The notes beneath the pieces were generated by a model that was not told the origin of the DNA, did no database searches, and saw nothing but the letters and a program-made list of their open reading frames with translations. Shown here one piece after another: positions 1 through 9,264 of a stretch of DNA of 64,000 nucleotides. The position numbers and the translations under genes are program-made. The first letter of the stretch is position 1. The number at the start of each line of letters is the position of its first letter. Source of the DNA: Karstenula rhodostoma CBS 690.94 (taxonomy: Eukaryota > Ascomycota > Dothideomycetes > Pleosporales > Didymosphaeriaceae); NCBI GenBank assembly GCA_010093485.1, contig MU001510.1, positions 513,709 to 577,708 on the forward strand, written 5' to 3'.

Positions 1-372
1 GAGCACTCGAGGAGAAAATTGCTGGATGACGTCCTGGGTCTCTGTCTCATGACACCTACATTTTGGACGCTGAAGCTCGCGGAGGAGCTGTTGAAGGATG
101 GAAGTGTACCTGGCAGGAAGTCATGGCTCGCGATTCTAGAAGCCGCAAAAGAGGACATAGATGAAGACGATGAAGACGATGAAGCGCACGTGCTTCCGCC
201 CAGGCCTGAAACTAGTCCAGATGAGATGGAGGTAGATGACATTGAGTCTGGACTCCCAGTCTCGGAGTCATCGAGCGAAGCAAAGCAGATACGTGGACCA
301 CAGAAGTATCTTGGGCTGTGGAGACCGCGGCCGATCGGCTGGGTTCCACCCGGGTGGTCAGAAGATGAATGA
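1..372 (+). CDS. 3' end of probable Las1-like pre-rRNA processing protein (5' end outside window)
   Basis: The reading frame is open from the first base of the window to a TGA at 370-372, so this is the last 123 codons of a longer gene. The C-terminal part has an acidic stretch (EDIDEDDEDDE) and ends with LWRPRPIGWVPPGW. A closing W-(R/K)P-(K/R)PIG signature is what I associate with fungal Las1, the endonuclease subunit of the Las1-Grc3 complex that cuts ITS2 in pre-rRNA in the nucleus. The assignment rests on this short tail and on the LLDDVLGLCL helix; no catalytic HEPN residues are inside the window. It could be another acidic nuclear protein. Confidence 0.4.
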   Translation, partial: EHSRRKLLDDVLGLCLMTPTFWTLKLAEELLKDGSVPGRKSWLAILEAAKEDIDEDDEDDEAHVLPPRPETSPDEMEVDDIESGLPVSESSSEAKQIRGPQKYLGLWRPRPIGWVPPGWSEDE

Positions 373-588
373 TACTCAAAATACATATTCTGCGATCATG
401 TCACTTGCATACGCCCAAACTGACCAATGGGTGTCCCATTCTCAGCCTTGCATATGCACGACATTTGGCATGCGCTTCGCCTCTCCACGAACATGCAGAC
501 TCAAGTCGTAGCCTCGAGACAAAACTGCCACCACTCCTATCGCATTCAGCATCGGGAAGAGTATCATAGTGACTCTCTTTGACAGAAT

Positions 589-840
589 ATGGATCCGTTC
601 AGCATTACCGCAGATGTCGCGGGGCTTCTCTGCCTAACCATGCAGCTGCAACAATCCTTCTCAGATTATGTGACCTCGGTCAAACACGCAATTGCAGAGT
701 CACGAGAGTTCGTCGCAGAGCTTGGTACACTTGTTGGGGTTTTGGGGCAGCTCGAATACTTCATCGAACGGCAGGCCCGTCAAAGGAGTAAGTTGCACAA
801 TCAACTGGTTATAAGCCCGGGTTGTGCTTGTCGCTACTGA
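589..840 (+). pseudogene. FNTD-type N-terminal fragment (truncated STAND/NACHT-like gene)
   Basis: The frame starts MDPFSITADVAGLLCLTMQL, the typical opening of the fungal N-terminal domain (FNTD) found in front of NACHT, ankyrin and other STAND-type modules. It continues through a helical stretch ending near FVAELGTLVGVLGQLEYFIE. A good donor (GTAAGT) lies at about 788, but no convincing downstream exon is seen. The sequence after it holds a short direct repeat and two unsupported ORFs, and the next real gene starts at 1232. I read it as a broken leftover of a larger gene. A short two-exon gene cannot be excluded. Confidence 0.45.
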
Positions 841-844
841 AAAC

Positions 845-874
845 ATTCATACCCCATTCATACCCCATTCATAC
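845..874 (+). repeat. 11-bp tandem repeat (ATTCATACCCC), about 2.7 copies
   Basis: Two full copies of ATTCATACCCC are followed by a third partial copy. It lies just after the truncated FNTD fragment, where an intron of that gene would be expected. Confidence 0.85.
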
Positions 875-1231
875 AAATACTTCACACATGCACTCGCCAA
901 ACATGAGTGATAACAATAGACAAGACACAACCTATCTACTCTACTTTCGACATCAACGAAACGTACGGACACGGAAAAGCCAACCATCCGACGGGAGTCG
1001 GGAAAAACATCATGCAAATATCCCCAACCGCGTACCTGGCGAAGAACTCCAAGAGAACCATCTCCCTTGATAGCCTAGCGGTCGAGGTAAACGTTCAGCC
1101 ATGACGTCATCCCAAGACTACTTCATCGAACAGCCTCACGACTGCTCACTCAAGCTGCTGAGAAAATACAGCATAAAGTCTTACAGAATGTGTCACTATC
1201 AGCTTTACCGCCTCGACCAAGACCACTCAAC

Positions 1232-2311
1232 ATGCCGCCCCTCACGACCCTCCTCTCCTTCTACACGTCCCTACTCAAATCCCTCCTCACTTTAGTCTTC
1301 GCCCGCCTCTACACACCCCAAGAAACACCTCCCAGGAGCCTCAAAGGCCAAACTGCAATAGTCACGGGCGCAAACAGCGGCATCGGCCTCTCCATCGCCA
1401 TCGCCCTCGCAAAGCAAGGCGCAAATGTCTGTCTCGCCTGCCGCAACGCCGACCGCGGCGCCGCAGCCGTCTCCCACGTGGTTTCCTCCTGCGATGACGC
1501 CCCCGAGGGACACATATCCTGCCAGATGCTAGACGTAGGCGACTTAACCAGCGTGCGTATATTCTGCGAGAACTGGGACGGTGAAATCGACATGCTCGTG
1601 CACAACGCTGGCATCGCTGCACCTGCCGCGGGGAGCGCCGCGAAAAGCAGAGAGGGGCTGGATGTCATGTACACGACGAATTTCCTGGGAGGTTTCCTGA
1701 TGACGCATCTGCTCGAGAACAAGCTTGCTCCAAACGCGAGAGTGGTGCTGACTAGTTCGACGGGGAGCTACTCTGGGGCATCGTATTTCCTGCAAGCCCA
1801 CAACGAAGCTCCACCGAACCATCGTCGCTCTACACCAGGAGTTTTGGCACGCACGACCGCTAGGGTAAAAGCGCTCTTCGGCATCGCGGAGAGTTCGGCA
1901 CCGGCGTATGCACGCAGTAAGGCACAGCAGGTCCTCTTCGCTTCCCTCCTCCAGTCCCGCTTCGAGGCTTCCCACCAGACGGCTCGAACGGCCCATGCTT
2001 TTACACCGGGTTTTACGTCAACGCCTATTTTCGACAAGTTCGACGTCAGCTGGCGGACGTGGTTGTCCAACCCGCTGTTCGCGGCGCTGAAGATAACGGA
2101 GAAGTGGATTGCGGTGGATACGGATGAGGGCGCGAAGACGGGGCTGTGGTTAGCCCTTTGGGGTGATGAGATTGGGAGGAACGGGGACGGAGGCGGGTAT
2201 TGGGAGAGGATGGAGAGGAGGACGAGTTTTGTGACGTTGATGAGTGAGCGGCGCAAGGAGCGGGAGTGGAATGTCTGGGAGAGGGATGCCGGAATTGTGT
2301 GGAACGGGTGA
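1232..2311 (+). CDS. Short-chain dehydrogenase/reductase, retinol-dehydrogenase-like
   Basis: Single-exon gene of 359 codons, an NAD(P)(H)-dependent oxidoreductase of the SDR superfamily. It shows the cofactor loop TGANSGIG (residues about 45-52), the NAG motif in VHNAGIA, the catalytic serine region LTSSTGSYSG and the YxxxK pair in YARSK. This order and the length fit fungal retinol dehydrogenase/WW-domain-oxidoreductase-like SDRs. The N-terminus (LTTLLSFYTSLLKSLLTLVF) is hydrophobic and could anchor the enzyme to a membrane. I chose the ATG at 1232 over the in-frame ATG at 1190 because the latter adds only a proline/arginine-rich leader. The substrate cannot be told from sequence. Confidence 0.88.
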   Translation: MPPLTTLLSFYTSLLKSLLTLVFARLYTPQETPPRSLKGQTAIVTGANSGIGLSIAIALAKQGANVCLACRNADRGAAAVSHVVSSCDDAPEGHISCQMLDVGDLTSVRIFCENWDGEIDMLVHNAGIAAPAAGSAAKSREGLDVMYTTNFLGGFLMTHLLENKLAPNARVVLTSSTGSYSGASYFLQAHNEAPPNHRRSTPGVLARTTARVKALFGIAESSAPAYARSKAQQVLFASLLQSRFEASHQTARTAHAFTPGFTSTPIFDKFDVSWRTWLSNPLFAALKITEKWIAVDTDEGAKTGLWLALWGDEIGRNGDGGGYWERMERRTSFVTLMSERRKEREWNVWERDAGIVWNG

Positions 2312-2439
2312 GGGGAGGGAGGTGGTGTATAGGAGAGTCATGTCTTTCTAGAGCCGAAGCATGAGCTCGCTATCTTATGTGGTATAGACCGAGCACCTTA
2401 CTTTTGGTAACGTCACCCCAGCAGTAACATCTCAAGATC

Positions 2440-2528
2440 CACCACCGCCTCCGCGCTTTCGAGGGGTTGGGCGTGTAGGAGCGGGGCTGGAGGGGAGAGG
2501 AGATGTCGTAGAGGGTGAAGTCGGGCAT
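2440..2528 (-). pseudogene. Glutathione S-transferase-like N-terminal fragment
   Basis: On the minus strand the codons from 2528 read MPDFTLYDISSPLQPRSY followed by TPNPSKAR. This resembles the first beta strand and loop of fungal GST N-terminal (thioredoxin-fold) domains, where an LYD start is followed by a PN-x-x-K-x-R segment. The similarity stops after about 28 codons and the frame runs into unrelated sequence ending at 2370. No other GST parts are visible nearby, so this looks like a severed 5' end of a GST gene. Chance resemblance is possible because the stretch is short. Confidence 0.4.
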
Positions 2529-2797
2529 GGTGGGGGCTGTGGGTAGAGCAGGCGGGTCTGGTGCGGAGTATTGTTGTTGAAGGGGTCTATTCGGACACGT
2601 AGTGGGTAGGATACGAGAGCTCGTATGGAGTGGAGAAAGTGTATTCATGCCAAGCCTAGGTCCCGCTTCGTGGCACCGACCGTTGCGCATGTTGCGGAGA
2701 AAGATACGTAACGGTATTAGTTGGGCTGACTTCTTGCTCGTGGCTGTTGCGGAAGGAGAATAAATGCCACTCACTCCACCGTATACACAGGTTGATC

Positions 2798-2821
2798 CTA
2801 CAGAAGACGCTACAGAAGACG
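2798..2821 (+). repeat. 12-bp direct tandem repeat (CTACAGAAGACG x2)
   Basis: Two perfect adjacent copies at 2798-2809 and 2810-2821 in the intergenic region between the SDR and the ADF-H/PH gene. No function is visible. Confidence 0.85.
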
Positions 2822-3185
2822 CTGCAGAACCAGTGCAGCATTAAATATTATACAGTCTAAGGATAAGTATTTCCTTCCGTGCTGCCCCAAACCGCCAGAC
2901 TCAAATGCACAAAGTCGCTGAGAAACGGCAATATCGCCAAGGCCGAACGAAACACAGATCAACTTCTTTCTCTTGCTCCTCTCACAAGAAAATTCTGACC
3001 CACGCTATGCAAGCACCACCGAACCAAGACAAGGAAATGCATGCAGTGATGCAGTGAAGACAGTCGTACAGTCATGTTACAAAAGAAATGAGACGCAAGT
3101 CTCGGGTATGAGTTGGTGCAGGACAAGTAAAGATAGAGCAGCCGTCTCTAAATAATGGAGAAATGGTGTCAGGGAATGTTTTGGT

Positions 3186-6100
3186 TTACAGCCCTGAGTT
3201 GTAGTCGGCCCAGGCGGTGTGGGCTTCTGAAAGAACTGGCACTGTTTAGCGACGATATACATTCAAGGGAACGGAGCAGTGGCTTACTCGCGAGCACTTG
3301 CGCTTGTCCAGAGTAGGTCTGGCAAGCTAGTTGTAAAGTTCTTCCATCGAGAAAATCAAGCACAACACTGTTCGGGAGCTCCTGTTGGTCCAAATCGGGC
3401 GCGAAGGGGGCTCGGAATTCCATCAGACTGAAGCGTCTCATGATGCCGCCTTTCGATTGCTACCAGATGTAAGCAGGGCATCAGATGTGTGACGTTGCTA
3501 GAATACGAACCTCTGTGGCTTTCGACTGACTCAAGACGAGGTTGCCTGATGCATCGATTTCCACCCATCTACGTTTCCACAGCTTTGTGCACGTTAGCCT
3601 GGGTTGCGATTCTATGCATGGGGAGAACATACCAAGGTGTCTGGAAATTGTATATTAAGATCGCCGAGCTGTATGGCCGAAGGAGGCTCTCGCAGGGACG
3701 GGAGAGGGATGGAGGGAATGTCTTCTGAAATGCTGGGGGCCGAATTCTTCCGTGTGATCGAGGATATAGAAGACATTCGCTTAAATAGCTTGCTGGTCCT
3801 CGAGTCTTTCTTCTCTTTCTTCGCAGGCTTTTCGTCACTGCTTGATACATCAAAGCTGTTTGCAGACATGCTGCGCGTGGGTCCACCGTTCTTGGACTCG
3901 CTGTGTCGTCGACCGAAGGATCGCCAGCTGCTCTCGGAAGATGATCGAGGGAGATTGGGGACGGGCTCGTTCGATTGTGGAGAAGATGGTGATCTCGGCG
4001 ACGTTGGCTCTGTCCGGATAGTACTGTGCTTGGAGCTTGATGTTGGCGGTCGGGTGGATTTCTGATGGTCGATGGTGATGGCGCTCCGGTGCAGCTCCAA
4101 TGGGCTGCTCTCCGTTGGCATTGTGAGGGCAGGCTTCTGCGGCTGGGCATCACGAATGATGCGAGCCGTAACCTGTACAGATTCGGGCTGTTCTGACCCT
4201 TGTTGCATAGTGTACACTGTTGGGGGCGTTTGGGGCTTCGTTGGGGTGTTCGCGCGCGGTGCATGTACCACCGGCTTTGGTTCTGGAGTGGTTGATCTAG
4301 ATACATTGATGAAGGAGGCGCGCGACATGCGGTTGACGGAAATCCCACTTAGCGAGTTGCCATCGGGAGGGTTTGTGAAGAAAGACGACTTGCGCTGAGC
4401 AACAGTCGAAGAAACACGTTCCGGAGTGAGGACAGGACTCAACGATGCGGCCGAGTCCCTGTTAGACTTTTCCGCCAGGGCCTTGATTCTTTGAGAGATA
4501 CCCGATCCAACGTTGATCTTCTTGGTAACAACCGCCGTGTCTGCATTGGCCTGACTCATCCATGGTCCCGACACCTTTCGCAGTGCTGGCTGCTCCGGGG
4601 AGTTACCGCCTGGCTGGGCGTGTTGTTGCGAGACCGGCCGCTTTGGTACAGAAACCTCGGGACTAGAGGGCTTACGTGGGAAGAAAGGCATGATAGGTGA
4701 CTTGGAAACAGACATCGGCATAGCCTCTTCAACCTTTGCACTTTGCAACTCCTCCATAAAGGAGTCGTCGCTCAGGTACTCAGCCTCGGAGTGATCGGCA
4801 CTGAGATATGATGAATCAAGTATATGGCGACGGTTCTCTTTACCCTCTGCAGTGGAGTGTTGCTGCTCGTTCGAGAAAGCCTTGCTGCGCGTGTCATGCA
4901 GGCTTTCCGACGACAGCGGAAGCATCATCGAAGCTCGTTTAGATTTTCTGCGTGCACGAGCTTCGTCAATTTCGCTAGCCGAAATGAGGATCATGGATTC
5001 CCGCTTTTTCTTCCGTTCTCCGACGTCTTCGAGAATATCCTCCGAGGCTGTTGCTATGGTATCCATACTTGGCCTGGACACTTCGAAATGCGGAATGGGT
5101 GTTGTTGTATCTGGGACCATTGTAGGGGTGCTTTCGGCTGACGTCGAATCGTTGTCAGCGAGCGCTTCATCGGTTCGTAACGCTAATCCATTGACGATTT
5201 CTGCTTTGATTTCCTCAGCATGCGGCAAATCGTCCTCTGAAATTGACGATGGCCGCGTCGAAGGCGCAACTGACGACCCTTGAGTTTGTGCAGATGTTGG
5301 CGAAGAAGCGGAGGCTGCAGAATGTATGTCGTCTGTGTCGGCTCGAGTGGGTGGCGGCATCTCAGTCTTCGATTCCTCCTGAGCGACAGCTCCCTCTGCT
5401 TCGTCGATACCAGATGCCGATTGTTTAGCTGTCTCTGTTCCATCATGCGGTCCACTTGGCGCATCTGCAGGCGCGGGCGAGACCGGAAAGACGGTCTCTA
5501 CTCCAACCAGAGCTGCGGGTTGAGAGGAACCGTCAACTGCATTCTCATCATTGGTGTTCTCCTCTGCACCAGCCGTCGTGTCTTCCGCCGCTGCTTCAGC
5601 GTCTTTTTCCTCCTGTACTTTCCTAGCCTCCATTTGCTTCTTCCTCAACTGCAAAGCTTTCATCAGGCGCTGCTTCTCTGGAGCTGATCCGTGAGACCGT
5701 CCGTGCAGACTGCTGTAGGTATTCATGGGCAAAGATCTGATACTGGTAGGGCTTTTCGGAGGATACATGGGAGATGTAGAGAATTCGGGAGTCATGGGGA
5801 TCGGCGGCGGTGGGGGAATAGCAAGACTCGGTATTGTGCTCGCGTCTCTCGATTTTGGCCGTCTGGGCTCGACCTTCTTCCGGTTCGAAGAGCGCAGGCC
5901 TTGTGGCAGAGATGATACTGGTCTCGCAACGCTCTGTGTGCCGGTACCCGATGTGCTTGGTCTTTTCACATCCAAGGATGCTTTCGGTCTGGGTCCTAGT
6001 TTCACCTTAGGTTTGTTATATTGTGCATATATCTCAGCATAGAGATCAGCTAGATCGGGTCGGGTGGATTGAGACGAGAGACGGGGATCTGGACCATCTT

Positions 6101-6952
6101 CAAAGAGCGCATCGTACTTCTTGAAGCTTTCGGGACCGGGTGCTGTTTGTGATCTTAGAAGCTCAAGCCTTTCGGTGATATCGTCGGTAGTGGTGGGTGC
6201 TTCTTCAGCGACTGTACTGGTTTCTCCAGCGGCCTTTGCTTGGTCTTCTTCAACCAATGCACCCTCCTCCGCCTCCTTGTCTGCAGTCTTTTCAGGTCGA
6301 GGAGTCGGTGTGTTTCCCGTCACGGTATTGGCAGTGGAAGGGCGTGCTGTGGAAGGAGACTCGCTGGCGCCGGCGGTGCTCTGTCCATCCTCGACATCTT
6401 CGGAGATTCCGTCCAGCTTCTGCCTGCGCGAGGATAGGCTCGAGGAGCTGCTCGAGGGCGCGGCGGTGTGCAACGAGCACGCCGATGTGAGAGCGGCATC
6501 GCTGAGGTCGTCGGCGGTGGTGATGGAGAAGGTGGTATCGTGGGGTGCGAATTTGTCGGTGATGGCTGTAAAGTGCACGGCAACACGGGCTATTGCATGT
6601 GAGCGGCGGGAAGAGGCGGCATTGGGAGTCTGGGCATACCTTGCAGCAAGCGCGACGTGCCGTCGGGGACGTATTTGATCAGGACTTTTCGGCGGCGGTA
6701 GAGCAAGAAGCCGTACAGCGGCGAGTTGTCCTGGTAGGCGGCGATGGCTGTGCGAGCTTCGTGGGCGCCGCCGGTGCCACGGGTGAGGATCTCGACCGAG
6801 TCGCGCGACGCGTATTTGAGCAGAAACCTGCAGCTGGGTCAGCGCTTCCTCTTGCGGTGGGTGGGCGTGTGGTCGTACCAGCCGCCGGCTTCCCCCAGGG
6901 CGCCGGTGTAGGCCTCGGTGATGGCTGCGTCGTCGAGCCCGTTTAGAGACAT
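3186..6952 (-). CDS. Actin-binding ADF-H domain protein with disordered middle and C-terminal PH domain
   Basis: Six exons join in phase: 6952-6879, 6827-6640, 6589-3633, 3582-3511, 3459-3288 and 3235-3186, giving 1170 aa. Residues 1 to about 130 form an ADF-H (cofilin/drebrin) domain: MSLNGLDDAAITEAY, GGWFLLKYASRD, YGFLLYRRRKVLIKYVP, VAVHFTAITD. About 900 residues of Ser/Pro/Glu-rich disordered sequence follow, with a basic helix near QRLMKALQLRKKQMEARK. The last about 105 residues read as a PH domain: LLWKRRWVEIDASGNLVL, the segment ELPNSVVLDFLDGRTL, and a final helix with EAHTAWADY. ADF-H domains bind actin; PH domains bind phosphoinositides or partners. A cortical actin-to-membrane linker is inferred. 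A longer in-frame ORF start at 7103 is only intron read-through. It shares its upstream region with the OHCU gene. Confidence 0.85.
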
Positions 6953-8278
6953 TGCGGGCGCGCGACAGGCAGAGGCAGAGGGAGCTCGCAGCGGGCTCCT
7001 TGTGCAGGCCTGGGGCCGACTGTCGAGAAATGGCGTCCGTCTGCGGAGAAGGGTCAAGGCTGAGGGATTCGTTGACCGTGCACCTACCCCTGGATATGTG
7101 CATCTATGGCTGCGCTACAGTGCGATCCGCGATTCGACAGAGCATTTGCGAGGTCGGACAGGTCAGGCACGCGTCGGGGCGCGGAGGGGTGCAAAGGGGC
7201 AATGTGAGGGCGCAGTGCATCTGGCTCGGGCACAGCAGAGCAGTCTACTGTGTACGTGCCCCGCGCAGCAGTGTGGTGGTGAATGGGCTTGCGTCGAGGT
7301 TTCAGCAGCGCCAAGCGGATGGCGAAGGCACGAAGCAGCACGAACAGCAACAGCAGAAAAAGTCCGGACGAGGTCAGCGTGCATCAACCGACGGGTGGAG
7401 CTGGTGTGCATGGAAATGTTCCGAACGTTTTCCTCACGATGCTGTGACCTGTCTGATCTCCTATCTGATACATGGCAGAGGTACCCCACTTCATTAGGTG
7501 CCCACTCCCTGCACTTGCTTGCACCATGTCAGGGCTCCAATCAGCGTTCACTCTTTGGCTTCCTTGTGCGACCATCATCTCTACGAGCTTCTTTCGAGGC
7601 ACCAGACAAGCCAGAACAGTGAATGTAGCGACATGGCCCGTCTGGCGTTGCTCTCCGAGTCTAGTCGTCCAGCAGTAGTTTCCAAATCTCAATTTCATGG
7701 TACGGCACTGTGCTAGGAGACATGCTAATAGAGGCCGTAATACTTACATACTTACATACTTGCATACTTACATACTTGCATACTTGCATACTTACATACT
7801 TACATACTTACATACTTACATACTTACATACTTACATACTTACACAACGGCGCTCGTTCTCGTCACTCGAGACCCAATATCACTGGCCAGCTTTCTGAAT
7901 GCTTTTCTCGTGTTCCGTACACTGGGTGTAGATAAGGAGCTATCAAAGGACCATCTGCCAGTTACCCCTCCAAACCCCTGGGCCGCTTCTTCTTCTGCTC
8001 TTGATTCGAACCGCCATCCATCTGCTGCACCGGCACTCGATACTCCAAGACAGCTGGCTGGAGCCGGCTCTGCTTTCTACTCGGCCGGACGCGACCGCCT
8101 TGCACGTCCCCACATCGCTCTTTTCCGCCGAAAACTCCGCCACATTGTCCAATCCCCAACGCCGGTACGCCTATGCTCGCTCGTCTTCATTTCACTGCTC
8201 TACGTACACTCTATCAAGCTTCAGCGCTGGAAACCTGCATCTGAACTGCCATCGTCGAGCTCAACATCGAAATTCAAA
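6953..8278. other. Divergent intergenic region between ADF-H/PH gene and OHCU decarboxylase
   Basis: About 1.3 kb between two divergent start codons, so it should hold both promoters. The only clear structure is the octamer repeat near 7741-7844. ORFs in it are low-complexity and match nothing I know. Confidence 0.6.
7741..7844 (+). repeat. 8-bp tandem repeat (ACTTACAT/ACTTGCAT), about 13 units
   Basis: An almost perfect octamer array. Most units are ACTTACAT and three carry an A-to-G change (ACTTGCAT), mainly in the first half. Because 8 is not a multiple of 3, each frame repeats every 24 bases as an ILTYLHTY-like peptide, which creates long artificial ORFs. It lies about 430 bp before the OHCU decarboxylase start, in likely promoter or 5' UTR sequence. 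Confidence 0.95.
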
Positions 8279-8912
8279 ATGACATCACTCCCTTCCGTCA
8301 CCACTCTGTCGCACCTTCCCGAGGAGGAGCTTACTCAGGTGCTCGACCTCCTCTTCGAACCCTCTCCGCCCCTGCACGCGCTCTCACTCCCAGTACTCAA
8401 GTCCACTGTCTTTCCCACCTATGACATCCTCATCGTTGCCGTCAACGCGCAGCTGTCAGCTCTCGCGAGATCCGATGACCCCAAAGATATCGACAGGTTA
8501 TCAGAGATACTATGCTCGCACCCGCGGCTAGGCGAGAAGAAGGTCGAGAGCGAGCAGAGCCGCGCTGAGCAGGCCCAGTTGCAGAAGGGAGCCGAAGAAG
8601 AGAAGGAGCAGTTGGCCGCGCTGAACAAGGAGTATGAAGAGAAGTTTCCACGAATGAGATACGTGTACAGCTCACCCCTCTCGATTTTGATGCAGATGAT
8701 TGATCATAAATAGAGTATTCGTCAACGGCCGCGCGAGACCGGCCATTATGGAGAATATGCGGACTCGCATCGACCGAGGGGATATCAAAGCGGAGCGCCA
8801 GGAGGCTATACAGGTGCGGTTGTCGTCCCTGAAAGATGCCTCAAGTTAACAGTTCCTTTCGCAGGCCATGTGTGACATCGCCACCGATCGAGCCTCGAAA
8901 CTGCAGAATTAA
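8279..8912 (+). CDS. 2-oxo-4-hydroxy-4-carboxy-5-ureidoimidazoline (OHCU) decarboxylase
   Basis: Three exons (8279-8664, 8714-8813, 8865-8912) give 177 aa, the normal length for the family. OHCU decarboxylase carries out the last step of urate oxidation to S-allantoin, after urate oxidase and HIU hydrolase, typically in peroxisomes. Supporting segments are LPEEELTQVLDLLFEPSP at the start, CSHPRLGEKK in the middle and FVNGRARPAIMENMRTRI near the end, followed by a last helix ending ATDRASKLQN. No clear C-terminal PTS1 tripeptide is seen (it ends LQN). The ATG at 8279 gives a normal N-terminus; the upstream in-frame extension runs through the octamer repeat and is not used. No other urate genes are in the window. 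Confidence 0.87.
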
Positions 8913-9264
8913 CCAACCATCTTAGGTGAGGCGTGTGTGTGATCATCCGTTTTCGCATCACGCAGCGCACTACGCACTGTATGAATTGTATTCGTTTCAC
9001 ATGTAGTTCAATACATATGGAGCGCACAGAGGGCTATATACAAGTGGCGACGGGAAGAAAGCCCAAAACCAACACAACGCCAAGTATCTCGGTATTTGCA
9101 AACCTCCCATAAACTTTTTCCACGGCTTCTAAAACGAAAGCCCGATCAAGTCAAGTCAGCCCACCCATGGATGCAGATGCACGTAAATATCATGGTTATC
9201 CATACTCGGAAGCTACAGCGCCTGAAATGCAACAGCCGCTTGGAACAAACATATCAAGACCTTT
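8913..9264. other. Convergent intergenic gap
   Basis: About 350 bp between the 3' ends of the OHCU decarboxylase and the uncharacterised protein gene on the other strand. It must contain both 3' UTRs. I see no further gene. Confidence 0.6.

Noticed and set aside
6953..7103. N-terminal extension of the large ADF-H/PH ORF
   Set aside because: That frame reads through introns 1 and 2 and the 5' region; the ADF-H domain is restored only with the start at 6952 and two splices.
7697..8713. 338-codon ORF that includes the octamer repeat and OHCU decarboxylase
   Set aside because: The repeat only happens to lack stops. The family N-terminus starts at 8279, and the frame ends inside an intron.
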